A model generated the notes under the pieces. The model was not told where the DNA came from. It saw only the letters and a list, made by a program, of their open reading frames with translations, and searched no databases. Positions 16,142 to 24,549 of a stretch of DNA of 64,000 nucleotides are shown here, piece by piece; position 1 is the stretch's first letter, and the number at the start of each line of letters is the position of its first letter. The translations under genes were made by a program, and so were the position numbers. The stretch spans positions 1 through 64,000 of the forward strand of contig CANCJJ010000012.1 in NCBI GenBank assembly GCA_947378305.1, in the 5' to 3' direction. The stretch comes from Phenylobacterium aquaticum (GTDB lineage: Bacteria; Pseudomonadota; Alphaproteobacteria; Caulobacterales; Caulobacteraceae).

Positions 16142-18112
16142 ATGGACGGCATCACGACCCAGGCAGTGCGCTACACGCGGGAGGGCTTTGGTCAGCCTGC
16201 CCAGGCGGACCATGTCTGGATGCCCCCGGCTGCCCCTCTGGCCATGCCCCGCCAGTCTCTGGAAGACGCAGGGTCCGACCACAAGCCTGCGACCTCACCT
16301 GGCAATATTGTCCTGCGTCGGGCGGCCATACTGGTCGCTACCCTGGCCCTGGCGTTCCTGGCCTTCCTGACCCCGGCCCGGATCTATGCCGAGGATGGAT
16401 TCAGCGGGCTGGAAATCCTGGCGCTCAGCCTGTTCAGCATTCTTATCATTCCCATGTCCTGCTGGTTTTGCAGTTCGGTGGCCGGTTATCTCCGCCTCCA
16501 GGGCCGCGCCCGGGGCGATGAGCTGCAATTCCGGGGTGTCGCGCGCCGCCCGAAGGTGCGGACAGCCCTGCTCATGCCGCTCTATAACGAAGATGCCCAG
16601 ACCGCCTTCGGTCGACTGGCCCAGATCGAGTCCTCCCTGGCAGCCTTTGATGCCAGCAGTGCTTTCGACATCTTTATCCTGTCCGACTCCACCCAGCCCG
16701 AGGCCTTCCAGGCGGAGTGGGACTGCTTCCAGGCCTTCCGGCTGACCTCCCATTGCCGCGCCTATTATCGTCGGCGCACGCAGAATACCGAGCGCAAGGC
16801 CGGAAATATCGCCGACTGGGTCCAGGGCCATGGCGCTGCCTATGCCCACATGATCATCCTGGATGCCGACAGTGTCATGTCCGGCGAGACCATACTCCAC
16901 CTGGTCGATGCCATGGAGCGCAAGCCCGACATCGGCCTGATCCAGACCACTCCGGCCATTATCAATGGCGAAACCCTCTACCAGCGGACCCAGCAGTTCG
17001 GCGTCCGGATGTATGGCCGGGTTGCGGCGGCGGGTCTGTCCTGGTGGTCGGGGTCTGAAGCGACCTATTTCGGGCACAATGCCATTGTCCGGGTCCGGGC
17101 CTTTGCCGAGACCTGCGGCTTGCCGATCCTGCCGGGGCGCAAGCCCTTTGGCGGCCATGTCATGAGCCATGACATGGTGGAAGCGGGCCTCCTGCGGCGC
17201 GCAGGCTGGGGCGTTCACCTGACCGCTGCCCTCGGCGGCAGTTTCGAAGAAGCCCCGCCGTCGGTTCAGGCCTTCATGTCGCGGGACCGTCGCTGGTGCC
17301 AGGGCAATATGCAGCACATCCAGCTCTTGGCGACCCCGGGCCTGCACGGCATGAGCCGCCTGCAAATGCTGATCGGGATCATGGCCTATCTGGCCTCGCC
17401 CCTCTGGCTCCTGTCCCTGATGGCCGCCATGGTCATCCAGTTCCAGACCGCCCCGAAGCTTGAAGAAATCGCCACCCTGCAAGGCTGGCGGACCATTGTC
17501 CTGCCCCGTCATGACAGTCTGGCCCTCTTGTGGATGACGGCCTTCACCTGGCTGCTTCTGTTCGGTCCCAAGCTGCTCGGTTCGGCCCTGGTTCTGATGC
17601 GCAAGGATGAGCGCCGGTCCTTCGGAGGGGCCGCCTCCGTCCTCAAGGGGGCCGCCCTTGAAATGGTCATGTCCATGGTCATGGCTCCGATCATGATGGT
17701 CAGCCATACCCGCATGCTGATCGAAATCTTCTCTGGCAAGGACTCAGGCTGGCGGCCGCAACAGCGTCAGGCCGATCAGATCACCTGGGCCAGCGCCTGC
17801 GCCTTTCACGCCTGGGAATTGCGGGCTGGTATTGTCTTTACCGCCGCCCTTCTGGCCCGTCCGGACCTGACCTTCGTCTTTTCGCCCATCGTCATTCCGC
17901 TCCTTTTTGCGCCCGCCCTGTCAATGCTGACCTCGCGGACACGGATTGGCCTGGCCGTGCGTCTGGCAGGCTTTCTGCTGACCCCTGAAGAACTGGGCAC
18001 GACCAGTGCAACGGCCCCGATCCGCAGGCCTATTCTGGTCACCACACGTCGGGGGGAGTCTCTAGGCCAGGCGTCAGAGCCCGTGACCGCCAAGACCCTG
18101 GAAGTTGCCTGA
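16142..18112 (+). CDS. opgH: Glucan biosynthesis glucosyltransferase H
   Basis: This ~656-aa inner-membrane GT2 glycosyltransferase would build the beta-1,2-glucan backbone of osmoregulated periplasmic glucans from UDP-glucose. Hydrophobic segments flank a cytoplasmic catalytic domain: 'ILSDST' (UDP binding), 'IILDADS' with D241 and D243 (metal), 'MSHDMVEAG' (base) and R384-W385 of the Q-x-x-R-W-type acceptor motif. Further membrane segments lie after residue 400. The frame is open to 16082; I prefer Met at 16142 because AGGAGGT lies 12 nt upstream, though the start is uncertain. No opgG is adjacent, which is unusual. Confidence 0.9.
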   Translation: MDGITTQAVRYTREGFGQPAQADHVWMPPAAPLAMPRQSLEDAGSDHKPATSPGNIVLRRAAILVATLALAFLAFLTPARIYAEDGFSGLEILALSLFSILIIPMSCWFCSSVAGYLRLQGRARGDELQFRGVARRPKVRTALLMPLYNEDAQTAFGRLAQIESSLAAFDASSAFDIFILSDSTQPEAFQAEWDCFQAFRLTSHCRAYYRRRTQNTERKAGNIADWVQGHGAAYAHMIILDADSVMSGETILHLVDAMERKPDIGLIQTTPAIINGETLYQRTQQFGVRMYGRVAAAGLSWWSGSEATYFGHNAIVRVRAFAETCGLPILPGRKPFGGHVMSHDMVEAGLLRRAGWGVHLTAALGGSFEEAPPSVQAFMSRDRRWCQGNMQHIQLLATPGLHGMSRLQMLIGIMAYLASPLWLLSLMAAMVIQFQTAPKLEEIATLQGWRTIVLPRHDSLALLWMTAFTWLLLFGPKLLGSALVLMRKDERRSFGGAASVLKGAALEMVMSMVMAPIMMVSHTRMLIEIFSGKDSGWRPQQRQADQITWASACAFHAWELRAGIVFTAALLARPDLTFVFSPIVIPLLFAPALSMLTSRTRIGLAVRLAGFLLTPEELGTTSATAPIRRPILVTTRRGESLGQASEPVTAKTLEVA

Positions 18113-18117
18113 CGGGA

Positions 18118-18741
18118 CTAGCCCTCGAGCAGCCCGGGAATACCTGCACCATAGACTTCATCGACAAAGGCCAGGGGGCGTCCGTCCGGCAGGATCAACA
18201 CCGCCCTGTGTCTGAGAAGGACGTCAGGGACATCGACGCGCCCTCGATCATTGGCCTCAGCTTCACCAGGATCAAATAGCGTCTCTGCCGTCAGGGTCTC
18301 GCGACGGTAATCGAGGTCACGCACCACGAGGCCAAACGGAACGTCCGTACTTGCCAATTGGTCCGCCATTTGGGGCGTCAGTGCGTCGCGTCGGAACCAG
18401 TTGTGGGCACTGACCAGCTGAAGGTCCCCGCACACCAGCTGGACACGGCGATAGGACAGGGCCTGGTCCGGGCCAACCGCCAGAGCGCTGCGTACATACG
18501 CCGGGGCGGGGCGATCCAGACCCTCTACGCGTCGCGCTTCGATCGCCGCACCCTGTGCCGAGCCATAGGTATCGCACCAGCCTTGCAGGACACGGGTGGC
18601 GCTGGCCTGGCGGGTGAGATCTGCCCCCAGCCTGGCCAATTGTCGGGCGAAGGCCTGACGTGCCTCTGGCGTATCTTCCAGGGACAGATCAAGGGCAAGG
18701 CCAAAGGGTGGAAGGCCCATGTCAGGCGAATCGGTCTGCAT
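18118..18741 (-). CDS. Chorismate-lyase-fold protein (UbiC/UTRA-like), function unproven
   Basis: This 207-aa soluble protein has 'YRRVQLVCGDLQLVSAHNW' followed by 'LTPQMADQLASTDVPFGLVV' and 'VLLRHRAVLILPDGRPLAFV'. This order matches the chorismate lyase fold family, in which the 'R.V.L..GD' strand and 'PFG' loop build the active site. True UbiC proteins are ~165 aa and make 4-hydroxybenzoate for ubiquinone; this longer group is common in alphaproteobacteria and not characterised. It is convergent with opgH (5-bp gap). Confidence 0.6.
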   Translation of the reverse strand: MQTDSPDMGLPPFGLALDLSLEDTPEARQAFARQLARLGADLTRQASATRVLQGWCDTYGSAQGAAIEARRVEGLDRPAPAYVRSALAVGPDQALSYRRVQLVCGDLQLVSAHNWFRRDALTPQMADQLASTDVPFGLVVRDLDYRRETLTAETLFDPGEAEANDRGRVDVPDVLLRHRAVLILPDGRPLAFVDEVYGAGIPGLLEG

Positions 18742-18860
18742 CCGCCATCCCTACAGGCTGTTGGGCCGGTCTTCACCCGTAAGGTGGCGACCGTCCGGGG
18801 CCAGGCTCCAGTCTGGAGGATTTCAGGTCAATTCGCCTGACACCTGCGGGCAGGTGAGCT

Positions 18861-19523
18861 ATGGACCGCATTATGACCGCCCCCGAATGCCGCCTCTATC
18901 TGATCACGCCGCCCAGGATCGACGATCTGGCCGCCTTCGGGCACCGCCTGGCCGAGACCCTGGATGCGGGCGATGTCGCGGCCTTGCAGATCCGGCTCAA
19001 GGACGCCCCGGATGAGATCATCGCCGCGGCGGTTGATGTCCTGTCCCCCATTGCCCAGTCCCGGGGCGTGGCGGTCATCTTGAACGACCGGCCGGACCTG
19101 GCGGCCCGCCTGGGCTGTGATGGTGTCCATATCGGCCAGTCGGACGGCCCCTATGCCGAGGCCCGTCGCCTGATGGGGCCGGATCGCATGGTGGGCGTGA
19201 CCTGCCATGACAGCCGTCATCTGGCCATGGAAGCGGCGGAAGCCGGGGCGGACTATGTCGCCTTCGGGGCCTTCTTTCCCTCCGACACCAAGGAGGCCCT
19301 GACCCGGCCCGATCCTGAAATTCTGACGATCTGGCAGGACACCATGCAGGTGCCCTGCGTTGCGATTGGCGGTATTACCGTCGAGACAGCCGCCAGCCTC
19401 GCACAGGCCGGTGCAGACTTCCTGGCTGTGTCCGGCGGGGTCTGGAACCATCCCGAAGGACCCGCCGCCGCCATTCGCGCCTTTAATGCGGCCATAGCCC
19501 AGGGATGCGCGGATCGGGGATAA
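18861..19523 (+). CDS. thiE: Thiamine phosphate synthase
   Basis: This 220-aa TIM-barrel enzyme would join HMP diphosphate and carboxy-thiazole phosphate to give thiamine phosphate. Signatures are '[10 protein letters not shown]', '[28 protein letters not shown]', '[10 protein letters not shown]' and '[28 protein letters not shown]', all in the expected order. The 'QIRLKD' substrate loop differs from the usual 'QLRxK' but keeps Arg and Lys. Start could be 18861 (AGGTGA immediately upstream) or Met five codons in. Inositol-phosphatase and GDPD genes follow on the same strand. Confidence 0.88.
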   Translation: MDRIMTAPECRLYLITPPRIDDLAAFGHRLAETLDAGDVAALQIRLKDAPDEIIAAAVDVLSPIAQSRGVAVILNDRPDLAARLGCDGVHIGQSDGPYAEARRLMGPDRMVGVTCHDSRHLAMEAAEAGADYVAFGAFFPSDTKEALTRPDPEILTIWQDTMQVPCVAIGGITVETAASLAQAGADFLAVSGGVWNHPEGPAAAIRAFNAAIAQGCADRG

Positions 19524-19574
19524 TCCCGGTCTGCCTTGCCTTTACCCTTCCGCACCACTAGGTTCCGCCCCCTC

Positions 19575-20369
19575 ATGTCGACCCAATCTGCACTCCTCAA
19601 GGTGATGTCCGACGCCGCGCGCAAGGCCGCCCGGGGGCTAAACCGTGACTTCGGTGAGCTGGCCGAGCTCCAGGTCTCGCGAAAGGGGGCGGCAGACTAT
19701 GTCTCGGCAGCCGACCTCAAGGCCGAGGAAACCATCTTCGAAAGCCTGACCAAGGCCCGGCCCGGCTATAGTTTCCTGGGCGAGGAGCGCGGTCTGATCG
19801 CGGGCACGGACAAGACCCATACCTGGATCGTCGATCCCCTGGATGGGACGACCAACTTCCTGCATGCCATCCCGCACTTCGCCATCAATATCGCTCTCCA
19901 GCGCGAGGGTGCCGTCGTGGCGGCGGTGACCTATAATCCGGTCACCAACGAACTGTTCTGGGCGGAAAAGGGCAAGGGTTGCTTCGTCAATGACAAGCGG
20001 CTGCGGGTCGCGGCCCGTCAGCGGATGGACGAGGCGGTTCTGGGCACCGGCATTCCCTTCCTGGGCCATGGCCAGCATGCCCGGTTCCTGAAAGAGCTTC
20101 ATCAGGTGAGCCAGCGTGTGGCGGGCGTAAGGCGATTTGGCGCGGCCGCCCTGGACCTGGCCTATGTGGCCGCCGGGCGCCTGGATGGCTTCTGGGAACG
20201 GGACCTGTCCTCCTGGGACATGGCGGCGGGCCTTCTGCTGGTGACGGAAGCTGGCGGCAAGGTCACCACCATCGAAGGCGGTGACGATATTCTGGATACG
20301 GGCTCGATCTGCGCCGCCAATCTCGACCTGCATCCCCTGATCCTGGACCGGTTGCGCGCCGCGACCTAG
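19575..20369 (+). CDS. Inositol monophosphatase family protein (SuhB-like)
   Basis: This 264-aa Mg-dependent phosphatase has motifs 'FLGEERG' (metal Glu), 'WIVDPLDGTTNFLHAIPHF' (the D-P-L-D-G-T-T metal site) and 'WERDLSSWDMAAGLLLVTEAGG' (second metal site), all intact. Bacterial members hydrolyse inositol-1-phosphate or related sugar phosphates, and SuhB also acts with NusA on rRNA antitermination; which applies cannot be read from sequence. Start at Met 19575 matches family N-termini, although no Shine-Dalgarno is evident. Confidence 0.93.
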   Translation: MSTQSALLKVMSDAARKAARGLNRDFGELAELQVSRKGAADYVSAADLKAEETIFESLTKARPGYSFLGEERGLIAGTDKTHTWIVDPLDGTTNFLHAIPHFAINIALQREGAVVAAVTYNPVTNELFWAEKGKGCFVNDKRLRVAARQRMDEAVLGTGIPFLGHGQHARFLKELHQVSQRVAGVRRFGAAALDLAYVAAGRLDGFWERDLSSWDMAAGLLLVTEAGGKVTTIEGGDDILDTGSICAANLDLHPLILDRLRAAT

Positions 20370-20380
20370 GTGATCGGGGC

Positions 20381-20418
20381 TTGACGGAACCGTCACAAAG
20401 CGAGGCTAGATAGTCTCC
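20381..20418 (+). promoter_or_regulatory. Candidate promoter giving a leaderless glycerophosphodiesterase mRNA
   Basis: TTGACG at 20381-20386 and GCTAGATA at 20405-20412 resemble alphaproteobacterial -35 and -10 elements (18-20 bp apart). The -10 ends 6 nt before the ATG at 20419, so transcription would begin at or next to the start codon. No Shine-Dalgarno is present between them. Confidence 0.45.
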
Positions 20419-21513
20419 ATGACCTTATCCAGACGCACCATGATTTCCGCGGCCCTTACGGCAACCGCCCTGATGGCCAGCCCAAGAGGGGCTTTCGCCA
20501 TGTCGCCCGCCCGAAAACGCCCGATCATTATCGCCCACCGGGGGGCCAGCGGGCTCCGCCCCGAGCACACGGCCTCGGCCTACAGGCTGGCCGTCGACCA
20601 GGGGACTGACTTCATCGAACCGGACCTGGTTCTGACCCGCGACGGGGCCATGGTGGTGCGCCATGAAAACGAGATCGGCGGAACCACCAATATTGCCGCC
20701 CATGCCGAATTTGCCGCCCGCAAGACTCGCAAGCAGGTGGACGGGGAGTGGATCGAAGGCTGGTTCACCGAGGACTTCACCCTCGCGGAGTTGAAGACCC
20801 TGCGCTGCCGGGAGCGGTTGCCCGCCCTTCGTCTCGAAAGCGCGAGCTTCGATGGCACAGACCCCATCCTGACCTTTGACGACGTGGTCGCCCTGGCCCG
20901 GGCTGAGTCTCAGCGCGTGGGCCGCGTCATCGGGGTCTATCCAGAGATGAAGCATCCCGGCTATTTCGCCAGGCTGGGCCTGCCCTTCGAGGCGCGGCTG
21001 GCTTCGGCCCTCAAGGCCCTGGACCTGGATTCTGCCGAGGCCCCCGTCTTCGTGCAGTGTTTTGAGGTCCAGCCCCTCAAGACCATTCGTGCCCTGACCC
21101 GGGCCCGGCTTGTCCAGCTTGTCTCCGCAACCGGGGGTCCGGCGGATCAGCCGAGTGTTAGCTATCCCGACATGGTCACCGCGAGAGGTCTGAAGGCCAT
21201 TGCCGGCTATGCCCAGGGCGTCGGCCCGGACTGGTCCATGGTCATACCGTTAAAGGACGGTGCCCTGGCACCCGCCACGGATCTCGTGCGCAATGCCCAT
21301 GCCGTTGGACTTGCCGTCCATCCCTGGACGGTTCGCGCCGAGAACGCCTTCCTGCCCCAAAGCCTCAGGAACGGGTCCAATCCGGCGGACCCCGGAGAGG
21401 TCGGGGCCGTCTATAAGGCCCTGTTCGAGAGCGGGGTCGATGGCCTGTTCAGCGACTTCCCCGGCCTGGAATTTGCGGCCCGGGCCCGCTATCTGGCTGC
21501 TGCTCCGAACTGA
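20419..21513 (+). CDS. glpQ: Tat-exported glycerophosphodiester phosphodiesterase
   Basis: This 364-aa periplasmic enzyme would hydrolyse glycerophosphodiesters to glycerol-3-phosphate and an alcohol. The N-terminus has a twin-arginine motif ('LSRRTMISAALTATALMAS'), cleaved near 'GAFA'. Catalytic motifs are 'IIAHRGASGLRPEHT' (H, R, E), 'GTDFIEPDLVLTRDG' (E, D) and 'MVVRHE', followed by a GlpQ-type insertion and 'YPEMKHPGY'. Length fits periplasmic GlpQ. It has no Shine-Dalgarno and probably a leaderless start. Its last 25 bp overlap the 3' end of the convergent ABC gene. Phosphate and carbon scavenging from phospholipids is the likely role. Confidence 0.92.
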   Translation: MTLSRRTMISAALTATALMASPRGAFAMSPARKRPIIIAHRGASGLRPEHTASAYRLAVDQGTDFIEPDLVLTRDGAMVVRHENEIGGTTNIAAHAEFAARKTRKQVDGEWIEGWFTEDFTLAELKTLRCRERLPALRLESASFDGTDPILTFDDVVALARAESQRVGRVIGVYPEMKHPGYFARLGLPFEARLASALKALDLDSAEAPVFVQCFEVQPLKTIRALTRARLVQLVSATGGPADQPSVSYPDMVTARGLKAIAGYAQGVGPDWSMVIPLKDGALAPATDLVRNAHAVGLAVHPWTVRAENAFLPQSLRNGSNPADPGEVGAVYKALFESGVDGLFSDFPGLEFAARARYLAAAPN

Positions 21514-23333
21514 AGGGCGGCCAGCCGGGCATAGAGTCCGCCCCGGGCTGTGAGCTCGTCATGGGTTCCCTGCTCGACCACGCGGCCCTCGTCCATGACC
21601 ACGATCCGGTCCGCCTTGAGCACGGTCGCCAGCCTGTGGGCGATCACCAGGGTTGTGCGTCCCACCATGGCTTCGTCCAGGGCCAGCTGAACCAGTTGCT
21701 CGTTCTCCGCATCCAGGGCGCTGGTGGCCTCGTCCAGCAGGAGAATAGGCGCGTGCCGGATCAGGGCCCGGGCAATGGCCAGCCTCTGGCGCTGCCCACC
21801 AGACAGGCCGCGCGCCCTTTCGCCAAGGGGGGTGTCGAATCCTTCGGGCAGGGCGTCCAGGAAGGTCTCCGCCTGTGCTGCCCGCGCGGCCAGGCGAACT
21901 TCGCTGACATCGGCTTGTGGACGACCAAAGCGGATATTGTCCACGGCGGAGCCGGAAAACAGCGGGCTGTCCTGGGCGACCAGGGCCATCCGGTCCCGAA
22001 CCTGGGCCGGATCTGCCTGGCGCAGGTCAATTCCATCGACGCTGACCGTGCCCTGATCCGGGTCATAGAACCGTAACAGCAGGCGGAAGACCGTACTCTT
22101 GCCGGCCCCTGAGGGTCCAACCAGGGCCACACGCTCGCCGGGTGCCACATCGAGGTCAAATCCCTGCAAGGCGGGCGTCTCTGAACGCCCCGGATAGGCG
22201 AAGGTCACATTGTCAAAACGAATGGCCCCAATGGCGGGCAGGGCCTGGACCAGGGTCGGCGGGGCAATCCCGGGTCGGGCCTGAAGGAGTTCCGAAATCC
22301 GCTCCATGGCGCCTGCGGCCTTCAGGACATCGCCAGAGGTTTCCCCAAGCGTGCCGACGGCACCGGCGGCGAAGACGGCCAGGAAGGCAAACTGGAACAG
22401 GCCGCCCCAGCTCAGCTCCCCCCTCAGGGCGCTATGGACGCCAAGCCAGAAGACGCCGACCACGCCGCCAAAAATCAGCATGATTGCAAAGGCTGTCATA
22501 AAGGCCCGGGCGGTCATGCGCCGCAGGGAGGTCCGAAAACTGGTCTCCACCGCATCCCCGAACCGGGCGGCGGCGGCGGCTTCGCGGCCAAAGGCCTGGA
22601 CGGTCTCCAGCGCATCGAGGGTTTCACCGGCATGACCCACCGCCTTGGCGAACTGGTCCTGGGTGGCGGTCGTCAGCTTCCGCAAGGGCCGGGCGAGCAG
22701 GAAGATCGGGGCCACGACCGCTGGAATGATCAGCAGGACCAGACCCGTAAGCTTGGGGCTGACCACCAGCATCATGATCAGCGCGCCGATCAGGACAATC
22801 AGGTTCCGCAGGGAGGCCGAGACCGAGGTGGTGAGCAGGCCCTCGACAATCTGGATGTCCGTAGTCAGGCGCGACAGGACCTCGCCAGTGCGGGTCTGCA
22901 TGAAGAAGGCCGGGTCGAGGGTCAGGATGTGGGCATAGACCCCCTTGCGCAGGTCAGCGACAATCCGCTCCCCCAGCTTGGTGACGAAGAAATAACGCAG
23001 GGCCGAAAACAGCCCCAGGGCCACGGCCACACCGGCCAGGAGCCAGAACCAGGGATCGACCGATCCGCCGGACCGCCCTGCAGCGGTCAAATGCTCGACC
23101 AGAAACCTGAGCGCGCCGGACAGGGCCAGGTTTGCACTGGCGGCCGCCAGCAAAAAGACGAGGGCTGCAAGGGAATCCAGCCTGTGACGCGCCACATAGG
23201 GCAGGAGCTGGCCCAGGGCCTTCAGATTGCGACTCCGCCCCCGACGTCCCGCCGACTCGGTAATCTCCTGGGCCAGGGCTGCCCCGGCGCTGGGACGGCC
23301 ATCCTGCGCAGACTCGGCCGGAGACTCACTCAT
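21489..23333 (-). CDS. MsbA-like ABC exporter (fused permease and ATPase)
   Basis: This 614-aa half-transporter is predicted to homodimerise in the inner membrane. Residues ~45-340 form a six-helix ABC exporter domain. The ATPase domain has Walker A 'GPSGAGKST', Q-loop '[11 protein letters not shown]', signature '[15 protein letters not shown]', Walker B '[12 protein letters not shown]' and switch 'IAHRLATV', all canonical. The N-terminal ~45 residues are an unusual Ala/Arg/Gly-rich cytoplasmic extension. Substrate (lipid, drug or peptide) is unknown. The 3' end overlaps the GDPD gene on the other strand by 25 bp. Confidence 0.92.
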   Translation of the reverse strand: MSESPAESAQDGRPSAGAALAQEITESAGRRGRSRNLKALGQLLPYVARHRLDSLAALVFLLAAASANLALSGALRFLVEHLTAAGRSGGSVDPWFWLLAGVAVALGLFSALRYFFVTKLGERIVADLRKGVYAHILTLDPAFFMQTRTGEVLSRLTTDIQIVEGLLTTSVSASLRNLIVLIGALIMMLVVSPKLTGLVLLIIPAVVAPIFLLARPLRKLTTATQDQFAKAVGHAGETLDALETVQAFGREAAAAARFGDAVETSFRTSLRRMTARAFMTAFAIMLIFGGVVGVFWLGVHSALRGELSWGGLFQFAFLAVFAAGAVGTLGETSGDVLKAAGAMERISELLQARPGIAPPTLVQALPAIGAIRFDNVTFAYPGRSETPALQGFDLDVAPGERVALVGPSGAGKSTVFRLLLRFYDPDQGTVSVDGIDLRQADPAQVRDRMALVAQDSPLFSGSAVDNIRFGRPQADVSEVRLAARAAQAETFLDALPEGFDTPLGERARGLSGGQRQRLAIARALIRHAPILLLDEATSALDAENEQLVQLALDEAMVGRTTLVIAHRLATVLKADRIVVMDEGRVVEQGTHDELTARGGLYARLAALQFGAAAR

Positions 23334-23450
23334 TTGAAACGTACCCTTGCTCTGAGCCCGCCCTTTGCTGTAGAAGCGGCGCTCGTTCGCGGCCGCCTTG
23401 GGGCGACGCGATTGTTAATTGCCCGCTTCTTTACGTCGGATGCTCCCGAG

Positions 23451-23675
23451 ATGAAACAAGACACCCATCCCGACTACCACTTCATCAACGTGGTCATGAC
23501 TGATGGCACCAGCTATCAGACCCGCTCGACCTACGGGAAGGAAGGGGCCACCCTGAACCTCGACATCGACCCCAAGACCCACCCGGCCTGGACCGGTGGC
23601 AACCAGCATCTGCTGGATCGCGGCGGTCGCGTCTCCCGCTTCAACGCCAAGTTCGGCGGCTTCACCCGCAAGTAG
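23451..23675 (+). CDS. rpmE: 50S ribosomal protein L31
   Basis: This 74-aa protein has L31 features '[19 protein letters not shown]', '[21 protein letters not shown]' and '[11 protein letters not shown]'. It contains no cysteine, so it is the zinc-independent (C-) form with a short insertion relative to the zinc-binding type. A long frame opens 1 kb upstream and runs through it, but only this ATG gives a plausible protein. A strong terminator follows. In many alphaproteobacteria L31 sits near the DUF1465/DUF1192 pair, as here. Confidence 0.96.
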   Translation: MKQDTHPDYHFINVVMTDGTSYQTRSTYGKEGATLNLDIDPKTHPAWTGGNQHLLDRGGRVSRFNAKFGGFTRK

Positions 23676-23697
23676 GCGGCCGAAGTCTGACGATCTG

Positions 23698-23730
23698 AAA
23701 GCGCTGTGGGCAACCACGGCGCTTTTCGTT
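23698..23730 (+). terminator. Rho-independent terminator of rpmE
   Basis: A 9-bp stem (GCGCTGTGG / CCACGGCGC, one G-T pair) with a GCAA loop at 23701-23722 is followed by TTTTCGTTT. It sits between convergent rpmE and rcdA and could serve both directions weakly. Confidence 0.8.
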
Positions 23731-23746
23731 TGTCTGGAGGGGCGGA

Positions 23747-24256
23747 TCAGACCTCGAAGGCCAGCCTCAGGCGGTCCAGCTGGGAGGCGACAGGATTGCT
23801 GATCCCGAGATTTTCCAGATAGAGCCGACGATCCAGGTGACGAACGCGATCGAACAGGGCCTCTGAGCGTTGCATGAGCCTAAGCAGGCCTGCGGGCAGG
23901 GACGCGCCCAGGGGTAGGGGGTTGGCGACAACCCCTAGATTCAGACGGTATTGCGTGCCTGCGGCCTGATCCGGCCCAAGCTTTCCATCCCGAACCTCCC
24001 GCTGGAGCAGCAGCCAGGAGGCCACATCCATCAGGCCGGTGGTCAACCGCATGCTTTCCGCAGCATAGAGCATGGCATCAGGGCGCGACAATTGCCTGGA
24101 CTCCTGACGACCCGCCCCGTCGAGATAGGCAGCGGTCTCCTCGACCAGAGCCATTCCTTCCCGGAAGGTCCGGTCAAATAGGGCAGATTTGACGAAATCA
24201 GCGACCAGCGGCGGTGACGGCGGCGTCGCCTCCAGGATATCTGTATCAGAATACAT
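23747..24256 (-). CDS. rcdA: RcdA-type CtrA-degradation adaptor (DUF1465)
   Basis: This 169-aa helical cytoplasmic protein matches DUF1465: 'FVKSALFDRTFREGMALVEETAAYLDGAGR', 'AMLYAAESMRLTTGLMDVASWLLLQREVR' and 'RVRHLDRRLYLENLG'. In Caulobacter, RcdA works with CpdR and PopA to bring the master regulator CtrA to the ClpXP protease at G1-S. Its presence supports a Caulobacterales or Rhizobiales-like host. It abuts DUF1192 with stop and start codons directly adjacent (24257-24259 and 24254-24256), so they are co-translated. Confidence 0.85.
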   Translation of the reverse strand: MYSDTDILEATPPSPPLVADFVKSALFDRTFREGMALVEETAAYLDGAGRQESRQLSRPDAMLYAAESMRLTTGLMDVASWLLLQREVRDGKLGPDQAAGTQYRLNLGVVANPLPLGASLPAGLLRLMQRSEALFDRVRHLDRRLYLENLGISNPVASQLDRLRLAFEV

Positions 24257-24463
24257 TCAGGAACCGGCCCCGCCAAACAGGGCCTCGGCTGCGGACCGTC
24301 CGGCCTGCTTGCGCAGAATCTCCGCCTCGGCGCGCATGATCTCTGCCTTCAGAATCTCGATGCGCTCGGACAGATCAGAGACGGCGAACAATTCCAGATC
24401 CTCACAAATGGCCTCAGAAAGGGCATGGCCACGGCCGGACCTTGGGCGTTCCGGTTCATCCAT
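24257..24463 (-). CDS. DUF1192 family small protein
   Basis: This 68-aa protein has a predicted helical heptad-like stretch ('LSERIEILKAEIMRAEAEILRK') and the typical DUF1192 ending 'SAAEALFGG'. The family is alphaproteobacterial and conserved next to DUF1465. The tight stop-start junction with rcdA suggests the product works with RcdA or is needed stoichiometrically. The N-terminal ~15 residues are unlike the usual family start, so an internal start is possible. Confidence 0.75.
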   Translation of the reverse strand: MDEPERPRSGRGHALSEAICEDLELFAVSDLSERIEILKAEIMRAEAEILRKQAGRSAAEALFGGAGS

Positions 24464-24549
24464 GACGCGCTCGGCCCTTTCCGACCCACCAACTTCAGCC
24501 TATCAGGACGTCAAAGCATCTACCCCCGCAAGGCCAAGGGAGCTGAATC

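Noticed and set aside
22434-23675. 413-aa open frame antisense to the ABC exporter that runs in frame into L31
   Set aside because: Only the last 74 codons resemble a protein (L31); the rest is Gly/Gln/His-rich shadow of GC-rich coding on the other strand.
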